From: Megalonaias nervosa
Taxonomy: Eukaryota > Mollusca > Bivalvia > Unionida > Unionidae
DNA: 64,000 nucleotides
Direction: 5' to 3'
NCBI GenBank assembly: GCA_016617855.1
Contig: JAECUM010094238.1
Span: 24,198 to 88,197 of the forward strand
Both the position numbers and the translations under genes were made by a program. Positions 34,680-44,283 of the stretch are shown here, in pieces. The notes beneath the pieces are model-generated. The model saw nothing but the letters and a program-made list of their open reading frames with translations. It searched no databases and was not told the origin of the DNA. The stretch's first letter is position 1. Each line of letters begins with the position of its first letter.

Positions 34680-35402
34680 CTGGAACGCGTCGCCACTGAT
34701 TGTCTTTACGTTGTATCAACTTGATGACAGGCATCACGCGTCTTGGAGGAGCTCGCAACGGACTTAATCGGGACAATTCTTGCTTGGACAAATCCAGTAA
34801 ACTCTGTAACACGCCGGATCTCTCTTGGACTTTGATTTTGGGTGCAGGTACTTTGTGAACAGCGGCCACTGCCGCTAAAGAGGAAGAGGGTGTCACCGCT
34901 GGAGGAGAAGTTTTTGGAGACGCTCTCTTGTGGGTAGAAGCTGTTTTCTGTGGACCATTCTATTTCTTTTTCTGAGGCTGTAACCTAGTCTTGACACCGA
35001 TGCTCTTTTTCTTTTTCTTCTGGGTACGTTTGGGCGTGGCTTTTTTCTTGGGAACAACTTTGGGAGCATTAGGATCCCATTTTAAGAGGGAACGAATAAT
35101 GACACCTCCTAGAGAACCGCTACCTCCAGGTTTCAAAATGATTTGCTTTTTGGTTTGAGTGTCAATGCGAGGATCGGCCAGCTGCGTCAAGGCTACTTTG
35201 TTTCTCTCAAAAAAACGTTTGGTTTGATGTGGAATCGGAATGATGCCTTGCAGTAATTGACGTGCTGTCACCGTAAACCATCATAAGACTTCTTTGAGAC
35301 TAGCTTCTAAGACACGAGCACGTATTTGTGGATTTTTTCGCGACTGATGCCGTACAAGGCACGAATCAATTTGATGGGAAGATGAGACTGAAGGGACGTC
35401 AT
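34675..35402 (-). pseudogene. Conserved Polinton/adintovirus protein with GG motif (broken)
   Basis: Probable start at the ATG at 35,402 ('MTSLQSHLPIKLIRALY'). The frame slips in an A-run near 35,335, meets a TGA near 35,286, then runs open from 35,271 with 'RQLLQGIIPIPHQTKRFFERNK', 'TKKQIILKPGGSGSLGG' and a Lys-rich stretch. A TAG at 34,960-34,962 is followed in the same frame by a Pro/Ser/Ala linker and a C-terminal piece ending at 34,675. Small proteins with an 'RxLLxG.IP' start, 'KK.IL..GG' and glycine-rich follow-up are common beside Polinton/adintovirus polymerases (from memory). About 240 codons with one frameshift and two stops. Role unknown, possibly a minor virion protein. Confidence 0.5.
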
Positions 35403-36189
35403 GTTCACGATGTGTGAGACAGAGCCAAAGTGACCGAGGTTTTCATAGACTTTTTTGGTTGTTATTAAGTCGACGTTGGGGACGTGTACACGACAGGCCC
35501 TCCGTCTTGGCACCAGTGGTGAAACAGATGGGTACGAAATCGCAAATAATCGGGAGTGGTGGGTTTTAAATCCACGAATAAATAAGCCTGTGGGGTTTGA
35601 GTGGCATCGTCGTACACATAAGTCAGCCAAGGCGTTCCTAACTGTTCGGCTAAGATTTGCACTTGCGATTTATCTCTAGGGCTTTTAAACAACACCACGT
35701 AATGAGCATTGAGACTGATGATACGATGGGCTTTACTTTGTTGAAAGAAATTTTGGGTGATGTAAATGACACTGGCATTACGATGATGCCATTTGCGCGT
35801 AACCCACAGTTTAATTTCTTCTTCGGCTTCTCCTAACATGTCAAGAAAACCAAATGAGTTTGGCTAGGGTCAGACACGATTCTGTCGTCTTCGCCAGGAA
35901 TGCCTTCCACAAAGACGATGGAATCGCCTTGACTTTCTCGCAGAAGGCTGTACGCCGATTGCCACTCTTTGTAACACCACACGATTCGTTGAGGTGGACG
36001 ATCGATCAAATGATGTTTATGTTCGATCAAACGTTTGACAAATTCGGTTTTGCCAGAACCGCTCGGTCCGGCAATGAGCATGTTAAAGGGATGGCGAAGA
36101 TACAAGGCCTCCCAACCAGTCCGATGTACGTGTTCGTCGATGACTTTGACAGTGGAGGAAGAGGGAGCAGAGACAGTAGAGGTAGCCAT
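35403..36189 (-). pseudogene. Genome-packaging ATPase (FtsK/A32-like), frameshifted
   Basis: ATG at 36,189. Walker A GPSGSGKT at residues 41-48 (36,046-36,069). Walker B-like 'HLVFL' followed by acidic residues at the point where the frame breaks near 35,840. The next frame (35,839-35,465) continues with 'MLGEAEEEI' and 'VIYITQNFF', a sensor-type motif with Gln/Asn after the beta-strand as usual in this family. A second shift near 35,470 moves the C-terminal ~25 codons into a third frame, ending close to the next start. Family role: ATP-driven packaging of the genome into the capsid. Two indels, so inactive. Its presence without a capsid gene is notable. Confidence 0.85.
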
Positions 36190-36247
36190 AGTAGTTGTAG
36201 TAGTGTAAGGAATGTCACTTTTGACACGAAGACAGACAAGACAAGAG

Positions 36248-36255
36248 TTTTTATA
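36248..36255 (-). promoter_or_regulatory. TATA box of the ATPase gene
   Basis: Minus-strand TATAAAAA about 59 bp upstream of the ATPase ATG. Confidence 0.55.
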
Positions 36256-36271
36256 CTTTTATCAGGACACG

Positions 36272-36277
36272 TTTATT
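36272..36277 (-). terminator. AATAAA polyadenylation signal of the upstream gene
   Basis: Minus-strand AATAAA about 200 bp after the stop at 36,476, just upstream of the ATPase promoter. Confidence 0.45.
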
Positions 36278-36475
36278 GCCATCTATAAAAGCGAACAACA
36301 CGAAAGACATAAATACATAAAAGCCGAATGGTTAAGTTCATGAATTAAAGACACATCCAAACGATCATAGTGGAATATAAACAAGTCTCTGTACAACAGC
36401 AATTGCGGTGATCAAGAGGTGAAATCGTAAGGACAGTGTGTAATGTTCTTAGAGTCTCTACACTCCTTGGCACAG

Positions 36476-37096
36476 TCACACAAGAGTCCTTTCAGGGATG
36501 TCGATCACGGTCCTGTCCTGAAGAAAGTGGTTTTCCTCGGTCACGACTTCTTCTTCTTCTTCTGGCACTGTCACTAACACTGGTTTAAAAGTTACTTTTT
36601 TCACTGAACATTTTAATTTTTTAGGATGACAAATCTTTTGCATAGTGTGCCACTTCTTTTGTCCAAGCCTCGAACCCCCAACTTTTCCAGTCACGTACAT
36701 CTTTCCAGTGAGGGTGTAAGTCACAAGCTACACACACATCATCGTACACATCTTCAATACCTAAAAGTTGACAAATCTTGTTTTCCTGTAGAGGTTGTCG
36801 AGAAGTATCGAGATGAAAGCGCAAAGCTTTGAGCAGAATGAGTTTTTCAAGTACATTTAAAAAGACCACTTTCATGCTTTTTGGAGTGGTATGTACTGTT
36901 CGTAAAGAGTCCACAAAGAATCGGTTGGTAAACGAAATCCCAGAAAGCAAGTCACTAAGACACACACTACACGTCGACCCCAATTCAATGGACACAGTTC
37001 TCGTAATAGGTGTTGGTAATCCTCCACCCTTTGAATAGTGTCATTGATTTCCTTCCACGGAATCTGTTGTATCACGAATGATAAAGGTCGTGGCAT
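36476..37096 (-). pseudogene. Unrecognised element gene J (two frameshifts)
   Basis: ATG at 37,096 ('MPRPLSFVIQQIPW') 10-18 bp from a TATA-like box. After about 35 codons the sense shifts frame near 36,990 and continues as 'CSVCLSDLLSG', 'FLNVLEKLILLKALRFHLD' and 'DVCVACDLHPHW' to a stop at 36,621. A third piece in the first frame, with Lys-rich then Glu-rich sequence, ends at 36,476. Two Cys-X2-Cys pairs suggest metal binding. I do not recognise the family. It lies between the BIR gene side and the ATPase on the same strand. Confidence 0.4.
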
Positions 37097-37105
37097 GGTA
37101 GTCCG

Positions 37106-37113
37106 TTTTTATA
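37106..37113 (-). promoter_or_regulatory. TATA box of gene J
   Basis: Minus-strand TATAAAAA. It is close to the ATG, so the transcript would have a very short leader. Confidence 0.45.
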
Positions 37114-37369
37114 CCCTCTTAGGTGTAAGGTAATAAGGATCAGGAATAACTGGGTCGTGGCCAATAGCCTCGTTTATATTTATGACTGAAGTAGTGTCCT
37201 CCCATAATCAGTCTTCGCTTGCTTTGGAAAAGAGCATAGTTTAGAAATGGAGAAATGATTTTGAGTTTGCGTTTCACTTGTATTTTGACCAACTAGCGGT
37301 AAATGCGTTCTCTCAACTCCACAGGAAAACCACGAATGTTCTTTTCTAAAGTTTCCATGACCATGTCAG

Positions 37370-37651
37370 TCAAACACTTCTCCTAGAGCAAAAGTAACGG
37401 ACAAAGTGAGTAATTTCTGGCCACTGCCATTCCAGGAAATGGTCAAGAATGTCATTAAAATCTTGTAATGTAAACGGTCTAAAGCGGAATATTAGGAAGA
37501 ACGCACCCTTGATCCAGAGAAATCTGACTTGTCTGTTGACTTTTGTCAGCTTCCTCTTGTGAATTTCTCGACATAAAAGTTCTACAGTCACAAATTGAGA
37601 TTTTGCTCTGGCTAGTCCCTGCCAAATGTCCTTGTAGATCTTCTCTTGCAA
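37370..37651 (-). CDS. Unrecognised small element ORF K
   Basis: 94-codon open frame with normal-looking composition ('QVRFLWIKGAFFLIFRFRPFTL', 'DFNDILDHFLEWQWPEI'). It has no ATG; the first codon is TTG, and the frame extends a few codons further upstream without one. Either the start was lost or the N-terminus is in another frame. Aromatic-rich, no known motif. Same strand as its neighbours. Confidence 0.35.
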   Translation of the reverse strand: MQEKIYKDIWQGLARAKSQFVTVELLCREIHKRKLTKVNRQVRFLWIKGAFFLIFRFRPFTLQDFNDILDHFLEWQWPEITHFVRYFCSRRSV

Positions 37652-37771
37652 TTCGTTTGATAATGTTTGAAGATTATTTTTTAGATGGGGTTTAAATACT
37701 TGTCTAGGTGTTGTCCAACGTTTGACTCCTAGCTAAGCAGCTGGTTTCTTAAACGACATGGTATACCCACT

Positions 37772-38134
37772 TCACTGACGAGGTCCCACTAAAGGTAGGT
37801 AGTGACAATCCGGAGACCATCGAGCATGTTCCAGGTAAGCACAATCTTTCTTCTCCCACTCGTGAAGTGACACACCGCAACTGAAGCACTTGATTTTATC
37901 CCCATCGAACAAGTAGATAAATCCAGCTCTAGCTAATTCTTCGGGGGTAGGTCTTCCCAGATATTTTTGCCATTTTCCTCGGAAGGTTTGGATCCGACTT
38001 TCATAGTCGCAGTATTCAGGCAAACGCACAGGGAACGAATATTCGTCTTTCACAGATTCATTTCGATGAGGGTATGGTGAAATATCCAGGAGTTTGCTCA
38101 GTTTGTGACGACATCCGTAGGGTGGTAGCCGCAT
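37772..38134 (-). CDS. Single-BIR inhibitor-of-apoptosis-like protein
   Basis: 120 residues from the ATG at 38,134. Residues about 44-112 form a complete BIR domain: 'YESRIQTFRGKW', 'LARAGFIYL' and zinc ligands C83, C86, H103 and C110 with the exact CX2CX16HX6C spacing. There is no RING, CARD or second BIR; the frame ends eight residues after the domain. Established: BIR domains of host and viral IAP proteins bind caspases or IAP antagonists. Inference: an anti-apoptotic accessory gene acquired from a host. It lies within the element, on the core-gene strand, between the polymerase and genes K and J. An upstream overlapping frame (38,098-38,391) with a hydrophobic segment may be a frameshifted N-terminal extension. 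Confidence 0.88.
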   Translation of the reverse strand: MRLPPYGCRHKLSKLLDISPYPHRNESVKDEYSFPVRLPEYCDYESRIQTFRGKWQKYLGRPTPEELARAGFIYLFDGDKIKCFSCGVSLHEWEKKDCAYLEHARWSPDCHYLPLVGPRQ

Positions 38135-38423
38135 GGTTTTACATGGTTGATGACAAAGACAATGAAAACCAGTAAAGTGAAAAGGTTACGATAACGAGTG
38201 GCATCGCTTTCGCATCCGTCAGGTTTGACAAGCACAGTATCACTTTCCATGGTAGGTCTAGTCATAGCAAAGTTCCCATGATGTGGTGCTAAATCGCTGA
38301 GGTCATAGCGTACGGCATCCCTGCCATCGCAAGGCACAGCATCGCACTCGAGTTTGCTCTTGCTTGATACTTGCTGTTTGAAAGGATTCACCTTTCTCGC
38401 TTGGCAATGGTAATCACAATGAA

Positions 38424-41400
38424 CTATCGGTCTTGGACGTTGTCCTTTTTTATATGCTGCCCAATATCGACATGGCCGTACGGTAAAGTGAAGTAGTTGG
38501 TTAGCCGTACTCGTTTCTGGTACACGATTTGATAGACTTTTTCCAAGGGTCGACTGACGATTTGGTGTGTGGGTGAACGTACAATCTTGTGCGGTTCGTG
38601 GGTGGTCACTTTAAAATTTCCATCCTGTCCAGACTGCAAGGCTTCTTTCAAGACGACAAAGTTCACCAGTCGACTGGTGCGATAATTGAGAGTCAATCCT
38701 TTCACTTTACACTCCGTGTGCACTTCTCCTTGTGGGTCTCGGTATTCGTACCCGTAAGTTTTGGGACCGCCACTTGCAAAACTTAGAATCTTGTCGTTGG
38801 GATGCTCATCCGTCCAGGCTCCTAAACGGTCTCCTTCGATGGTAGGGTGAGCTTGACCCAGGCGATCGATGTAGATGCAACTGTCCGTGTCAAAATACAG
38901 CACACGATCTCCTAATAGTTCTAAAGCTTCATACAGTTTTAAGCGAGCATGGGCTGTCACGTAAGCCGCAATGATGACATTTCCAAATTCGTCGGCTTCT
39001 ACAAAGTCCAGTTCTCCTTCGTAATTGACTAAGATCAAGTTCTCATGAACGACGTCCGCGTGTTTCATGTATTTAGTTTTGTTGTGAATCATCTGAAAGT
39101 AGCGAGAAGGTTCTGTCAAATACTCCGTCTTGGGAAAACACGGTCGTTGTGCCATTTTGCCCCACAAGCAATTTAACATCACTTTGGCAAACGATCGCCT
39201 TCCTTCGTTTTTCTCGATGTGATCTAAAGTGATGCCTTCCTGCTCCCAGTATTTCTCTCTGAATTTCTTTTGGTCTTCGGGAGTGTCCCACCAAGAAGGA
39301 TAGCCACTGGCTTCTTGTTTCAGTTTCAAAAAAGCATTCACTTAGTCTGCGAAAATGCCTTTTTGAGTCTCGTCGCCCTTGTGGTATTTTTCTGCCTTGG
39401 GAAAGTGGTAAATTTCGTACACTTCTAACAGTTGGTATCCCAGGTCCGGAGCTTTGAACAATTCCACGCTGACCACGTTCCTGTCAAGGCGCGTTCTTCC
39501 TGGGTGTGCTGTCAAGGTCTGTCTTGGTTGCACGTTTCGGCACAAGTACGGCACAAAGGAAACATCAGTTTTCCTTGGTAATGGTGACGTAAAACGGGAT
39601 GGTACAAGTAAGTGGGAGGCAAGACTTTACATTTGATCAATCCTTCGTCTTGGCGAATGTTGTCCGTCAGCAATTGCGGGTGCCCTGCGGAAAAGTGACA
39701 GTATTTGCACACGTACGGATACAGCGAACGCACGTCCAAGTATTTGATTTCTTCTCCTTTCTCCTCGACGGGTTGGTACAGCAAACAGGTGGCATTCGTC
39801 CGTCCTCCGTACAAACTGTCCCGTGGGTTCGGTGGGTCCACCAGCTAGTAACTTTCCATGATACGCTTAAACTCGGGATCGGTTTTCAAACGGTGATCGT
39901 ACTCGTGTTCCCACATTTCCACCACTTGGTATCCTTGCTCTTCGAACTTCAGTCGCCGCTGACAAGTGGTTTGGTACAAGTCTTCCATGGTCCGTTGTAA
40001 AAACTGATTTTTAGTGTCACGTTCAGGATAGCAGATGGGACATCCGTGAAATAAGCACCCGTTAAACTCGTACACGATCTTGGGGTTTTCTAAGTCCCAG
40101 CCATCCACTGAATACCTTCCGATGGTTTTTTCGTATCCTCCGATGCGAGCATGTTGGATCCATTTGTCTTTCTTGTCACACAAGTAATGTAACCAGCGTA
40201 GGGCTTTGACCGAGTATTGACGTTTGACAAAGTTCGTCGTTTGAGGACTTATGACAGCTAGGGTGTTTTCGGGCATGAATCGTTGGCGGTACACTACGGA
40301 ACACGCTTTGGCAATGGTACAGGCTTCTTTCAAAGGATCGATCCCTCCGTGCTCCATGAACAGTTCTCGAAATTTTCCAGAGCAACGCCGTAAAATGTCC
40401 ACGTCGGAACGACAATATTTTAACATTTCTTCCTGAAAGTCGTCGGTCCACGAAACAGTTGGTATTCCAGGTCCGGAGCAGCCTTTGATCATTTCTGTCA
40501 TTCCAAACGTTTTAGGCATGCCACTCAAAGTCATGGCCAAGTAACTCATCGAATCTTTAAACTGCACTTGTCCCAGTTGCGGGAATGTATTTTAGAAATC
40601 CCGTATCAGCCATCAGAACTCTTCGATGTCTTCTTGTCTCCACGTCTCATCAATAGGGTTTAAAATCCATTGGGCGAAATCGGCTATCGTGTTCGGTCCA
40701 CGAAAGATTTTTTTACGTCCTCCAGGAATCTTGCTGCAGTGAGGGCAATGAGTAAAGATAGGCTCTTGGATGCACTTCTCACACGCTCGGTGAGCCACGC
40801 AGAAATTAGGAATGTGAATGCCAGTCTCTTGCATGCATTCGAAATCGAAAAAGATGAAATTCCCTTTCTACTGGTCATCATCTTCTTCATGTATGGAATG
40901 GTATTTTTGAATGTAGCATTGGTGTTCCAAGTTCACGATTTGGTGACAAATGTGACATCGTTTCTTTCCTGAACAGACGTGTGCCTTGGCACTATTGGTA
41001 CGTATGCCTTGTCCACAAGTTGGGCACAATCTCAGGAGTTGACAAGCACATTTCTGCTGTGAACCTTGCGTCTTTAGATGTTGTTGGTAACAGGCAGGGC
41101 TGACAAACGTGCGCTGACAAACTGGGCAATGCACTCGTTCTTGTCCTTCGTCCAGACAGGGTTTAGAGGCCAGACATCCCTCACATTTCGATCCACAATG
41201 CTTGTGTTGCTCTCGATTCTTATAGCCATGGTCACATTTCTCACAGTAATAACTGTATCCCAGAAATGCAGTGATACTGGTAATGGCACCAAAATGTTCA
41301 GCGTGATGATAGACGTGAATGTATTTTCTGTCTCTGAAATATTTGCCTCGAAACAACAGAGGTCCGCGCACTTCTTGAGGGTGTACTTTCAAGGTGTAGC

Positions 41401-42274
41401 GTGGAGCCAAGATGTCTTGCAATTTTTGCATTTCAGGAATGTCACAGGGCGTGTCTTTAGCTAGCCCCGCTTGCTGTAACAGGAGTTCTGCTTCTCTTTG
41501 TTGTTTGGCTCGGCTAGATTTTAGAATAGTTTGCCAGGCTCTTTTCCATTCTGCCGTGTCGTTCTTGTCGGCATAAGTTCATCCCACCACGATGGCACGG
41601 GCTAAACACATCTTATCTTGAGGGTTGTTAATTCGGACGAAGCTCTTTTTTGTGCTGCGAAGGTTGTCAATCAATAACACCTTTATGCGTTGTCCGGTCC
41701 CTTGGGGAAGAGAAACGTGGGTCATGAACAGTGTTGCTTTTCCGTCGGTGATGTGAAACTTGTCGTTGGATTGTTGCACGTGTTTAATCTTGTCCATGAC
41801 TTTGGAAGGTGTCAGTTCTGCCGGACTGCTAAACTCGATCCAAACGGGGGACTTCAAACTGTCGTGATGAATGGAAAGTCTCAAGCGATCGTCTTCTTTG
41901 GCTTCACATTGCTGTTTCAGTGTGGTTAACAAAGATTCCCACACATTGGTGATGAATCCTTCTGCTTTCTGCAATGGTACGTCGGACTTGAAATCTTTAA
42001 ACTTCACCCTGTACGTGTAGGCTTTAGTTCTAAATTTTCTGGAGGAGCGTTTTACCGTATCTCGAATGTGAAAGTACTTTTCAGGGTTTACTGGTGGTGA
42101 TGGACTTTGACTTGGTGTAGACTCTCTGGGTCTGGATTCTGGTTCACTCATCTCATCTTCAAAATCGCTGGCATGAATTTGAGCCAAGACTTCAGCTACT
42201 GTGCGAGACGATAAATCACGTTTCTGCCTCATACTTTCTTCTCCTTTCTTTACGAAATGATGCGATCGTTTCAT
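38424..42274 (-). pseudogene. Protein-primed family B DNA polymerase (pPolB), multiply interrupted
   Basis: Reads from the ATG at 42,274 in one frame down to about 39,530. In-frame stops are TGA 41,579-41,581, TAG 40,868-40,870, TGA 40,613-40,615, TAA 40,592-40,594 and TAG 39,845-39,847. A frameshift near 39,512-39,554 then moves it to a second frame, with TAA 39,342-39,344 and the natural stop at 38,424. Domains: a Ser/Pro-rich head, a Cys/His-rich zinc region (about 41,300-40,900), exonuclease motif FDFE (40,838-40,849), polymerase motif A 'DVRSLYP' (39,716-39,736), motif B 'KVMLNCLWGK' (39,156-39,185) and motif C 'YFDTDS' (38,880-38,897). About 1,280 codons, full length for the Polinton/adintovirus polymerase, which starts replication from a terminal protein. 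All catalytic motifs survive. Confidence 0.93.
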
Positions 42275-42317
42275 CTTGACTGCAAAATGTCAAATGACTA
42301 CATTTGAAACGCCATAG

Positions 42318-42357
42318 ACCCCTATATATCCATCTCAGGCTCAGTGTATATATAAAG
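42318..42357. promoter_or_regulatory. Divergent promoter between polymerase and gene E
   Basis: CCTATATATCC (about 42,321-42,331) gives a TATA on the minus strand ~50 bp before the polymerase ATG. TATATATAAAG (42,347-42,357) gives a plus-strand TATA ~55 bp before gene E's ATG. The two start codons are only 135 bp apart. Confidence 0.55.
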
Positions 42358-42409
42358 GGCTGGTGCCTTCCCTCTCAGCATTCATTTCGCTCACAAGCTG
42401 ACCAGCACG

Positions 42410-42844
42410 ATGGATTAACCCACACAGATCGAACTTCTGATTAGAGCTTTGCAAGGTGTCATACGAAAGTTTTCTTCAGAGAAGCCGACGGACTACTCAC
42501 CCTCCTTTCGAGATAAAAGTCAAGATACTTGCTATATCTGTCAGAAGAACGGGCATTGGGCTACAGAATGTCCAGACCGTCAAAAAAGCAAGACCAGTGT
42601 TAGAAGAGACAAAAGTCAAGATATTTGTTATCATTGTCAAGAGAAAGGATATTGGTCTTCAGACTGCCCTAAGAAACAACAGGAGCAGAAGGAGGAGGAA
42701 GAAGAAGAGGTACCCTCGGCAAAAGAAGAACCCCGACACGTTCAGAAAGAGAAGACAGAAAAGAAAAGAAGACGAGAAAAAAGTGAGGAAGAAGAGGAGG
42801 AAATAACTGTGAAAGTGAAGAAAATCAGAAAACAGAGAAAGTGA
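42410..42844 (+). pseudogene. Element gene E: two zinc knuckles, acidic and basic tail
   Basis: ATG at 42,410 followed by TAA as the third codon (42,416-42,418). The same frame then stays open for about 140 codons. Head: 'QIELLIRALQGVIRKF', a short helix like the heads of genes A-D. Then two tandem knuckles: 'CYICQKNGHWATEC' (CX2CX4HX4C) and 'CYHCQEKGYWSSDC', where Tyr replaces the His ligand. A Glu-rich run and Lys/Arg-rich tail follow. Retroviral-type knuckles bind single-stranded nucleic acid; a role in nucleoprotein packing is inference. AATAAATAAA lies at about 43,038-43,048, so this gene uses polyadenylation and not a histone-type end. An ATG downstream at codon 14 is absent in frame, so initiation is unclear. 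Confidence 0.6.
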
Positions 42845-43037
42845 AAGAAGAAAAAGACAAAGAAGAAGTCTATGAACTTTTTTAAAACGTGCTGTGTTGT
42901 GTTGTGATATTGGATTGTAAATATTTGTACCAGAATAGACCAGACTGAAAAAATGTAAGTGTCTCTTGGTTTTGATTGTTTAGAATAATAAGGCCAACAC
43001 TCACGCACTCACACACGTACATCATAATCTTTAAAAA

Positions 43038-43048
43038 AATAAATAAAA
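43038..43048 (+). terminator. AATAAATAAA polyadenylation signal of gene E
   Basis: Two overlapping AATAAA hexamers on the plus strand, ~195 bp after the gene E stop and ~60 bp before the convergent hairpin of gene D. Confidence 0.55.
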
Positions 43049-43110
43049 GGGTTTTGAGTTTTAATTGATTTTGGCAAAATGAATATTATCTCTTTTCGAA
43101 AGAAGTGAGT

Positions 43111-43126
43111 GGAACTGAAAAGGGCT
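43111..43126 (-). terminator. Histone-type 3' hairpin of gene D (worn), with downstream element
   Basis: Minus strand AGCCCTTTTCAGTTCC keeps the 5' arm and TTTC loop, but the 3' arm has lost most pairing. 'CTTTCGAAAAGAGAT' follows at 43,088-43,102, the best conserved copy of the purine element. The stop at 43,159 lies ~32 bases upstream. Confidence 0.6.
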
Positions 43127-43158
43127 TTTGGGTGTTTGTTTTTTTTCTTAGAACAAAC

Positions 43159-43785
43159 TCAGGAACGAGAAGCAATCAGTTTTAACTGCCTTAAGCCTTT
43201 GCCACGGCCAAGGCCAGCTTCTGGACATGCTCCTGTCAATGATTTGACAGAAATCACTAGGGGTGGTATCTGAGGTGTACTAACCGGATTAGACTGTTTG
43301 GCTCGGGAAGGTCTTTTTCTCTTGGGTCGTAATAAAGAAGTCTGATACATTTGTTTCAGACTTCTGAACTCGGCCAAAATGTCCAAGAGTACCGTTACCG
43401 TTTGAGGTTCACTGTTCTCCATCTCTCCTAGACCTTGTTTCTTCTCTGCCGCTTCTTCCTCTCGTTTCCTTCTTGCCTATTTTTCTCGCTGTTACTGTTC
43501 AAGGAGAAATGCTTGTTATGCCTCTTTCTGCTGTTGTAAAAATTTCTCCAATTCTTCTTTCTGTCTCTGTTTAAAATCCTCGACGTGTGGTAAAGAAGGA
43601 GAAGGTGGCGAAGGTACTGGTACTGGAACAAATTCTTGCGAAGAGAGAAAATCTACTTAATCCCAGTTGAAATCGACCTCTTCAGGAAGTAGCGCTGTGT
43701 TAACTTTGGTAGCGGCTGCTATGCCATCGCTTCTCGTCTCCACAGCCGGTGCACCCCAATTCATCGTCTTCTTAGTTTCAGTCAT
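43159..43785 (-). pseudogene. Element gene D: coil, helical segment, basic tail (four stops)
   Basis: ATG at 43,785 ('MTETKKTMNWGAP'). 209 codons in a single frame to the stop at 43,159, interrupted by TAA 43,657-43,659, TAA 43,516-43,518, TAA 43,492-43,494 and TAG 43,477-43,479. A Pro/Ser stretch leads to a Gln/Glu coil, then a helical segment ('VLLDILAEFRSLKQMYQTSLL') and a basic tail ('RPKRKRPSRAK'). Three of the four stops sit in the Gln/Glu-rich coil and are one base from Gln or Glu codons. It ends in a histone-type signal like genes A-C and F. A TATATA motif lies ~50 bp upstream. Function unknown. Confidence 0.55.
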
Positions 43786-43832
43786 GTTTCACAAAAACAA
43801 TGTCGCATCGATTCACTGCACACAGACGCTAG

Positions 43833-43842
43833 CCAACCTATA
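43833..43842 (-). promoter_or_regulatory. TATA box of gene D
   Basis: Minus-strand CTATATAGG about 50 bp upstream of the ATG at 43,785. Confidence 0.5.
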
Positions 43843-43967
43843 TAGGGAATGTAACATCACAGGTAGCTCTCTTCGGATTGGAAGACAGACTCCGCGAAGT
43901 GACTGAATTTTGTAACGCGTGTTGGGATTGGTGAACAATTTCAATCCGCTTTGATCCGGTCTTCCAC

Positions 43968-43975
43968 TATAAATA
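43968..43975 (+). promoter_or_regulatory. TATA box of gene F
   Basis: TATAAATA 44 bp upstream of the ATG at 44,019. Confidence 0.65.
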
Positions 43976-44018
43976 AACGCGGTTCACTTCATTCCCTTCA
44001 CCTGTTCCTCGTCACAAG

Positions 44019-44252
44019 ATGTGGACCAACGTTGAATCGTCTACTTTCGTATCGTCGTTGTTTTTCCGTATGGACTTACCCATGTATGTGAGATCATCAT
44101 GGAGAATCGTTAGGATCACAGGGACAATCGTTTGGAAAAGAAGGACCTATGTGGAAAGACAAGGTTGTCTGAAGCGAGTCCTGATTTATGGACCAGAGGT
44201 TAGACAAAGTTTGAGGAAGAGAAGAAGACCTATGCGATGCCCTCTATGTTAA
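44019..44252 (+). CDS. Element gene F: small Arg-rich protein with histone-type mRNA end
   Basis: 77 residues, intact, plus strand. N-terminus 'MWTNVESSTFVSSLFF', then strongly basic sequence ('VWKRRTYVERQGCLKR', 'RQSLRKRRRPMRC') and a C-terminal 'CPLC'. No known domain. It has a clean TATA box 44 bp upstream, and its TAA stop is 31 bases before a perfect histone-type hairpin that belongs to the right inverted repeat. Composition would fit nucleic-acid binding. With its promoter, intact frame and perfect hairpin it is the best single example of the histone-type gene class in the element. Confidence 0.6.
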   Translation: MWTNVESSTFVSSLFFRMDLPMYVRSSWRIVRITGTIVWKRRTYVERQGCLKRVLIYGPEVRQSLRKRRRPMRCPLC

Positions 44253-44283
44253 CGGAATGGTGTCAACATAAAAAACAAACAAC

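Noticed and set aside
35854..36288. Plus-strand 144-codon frame over the ATPase
   Set aside because: Antisense shadow of the Walker A region; the minus-strand reading has clear motifs.
38424..43785. Stop-codon reassignment to explain in-frame stops in the polymerase and gene D
   Set aside because: All three stop types occur, frameshifts are present too, and the intact protease and core-like genes contain no internal stops. Decay is simpler.
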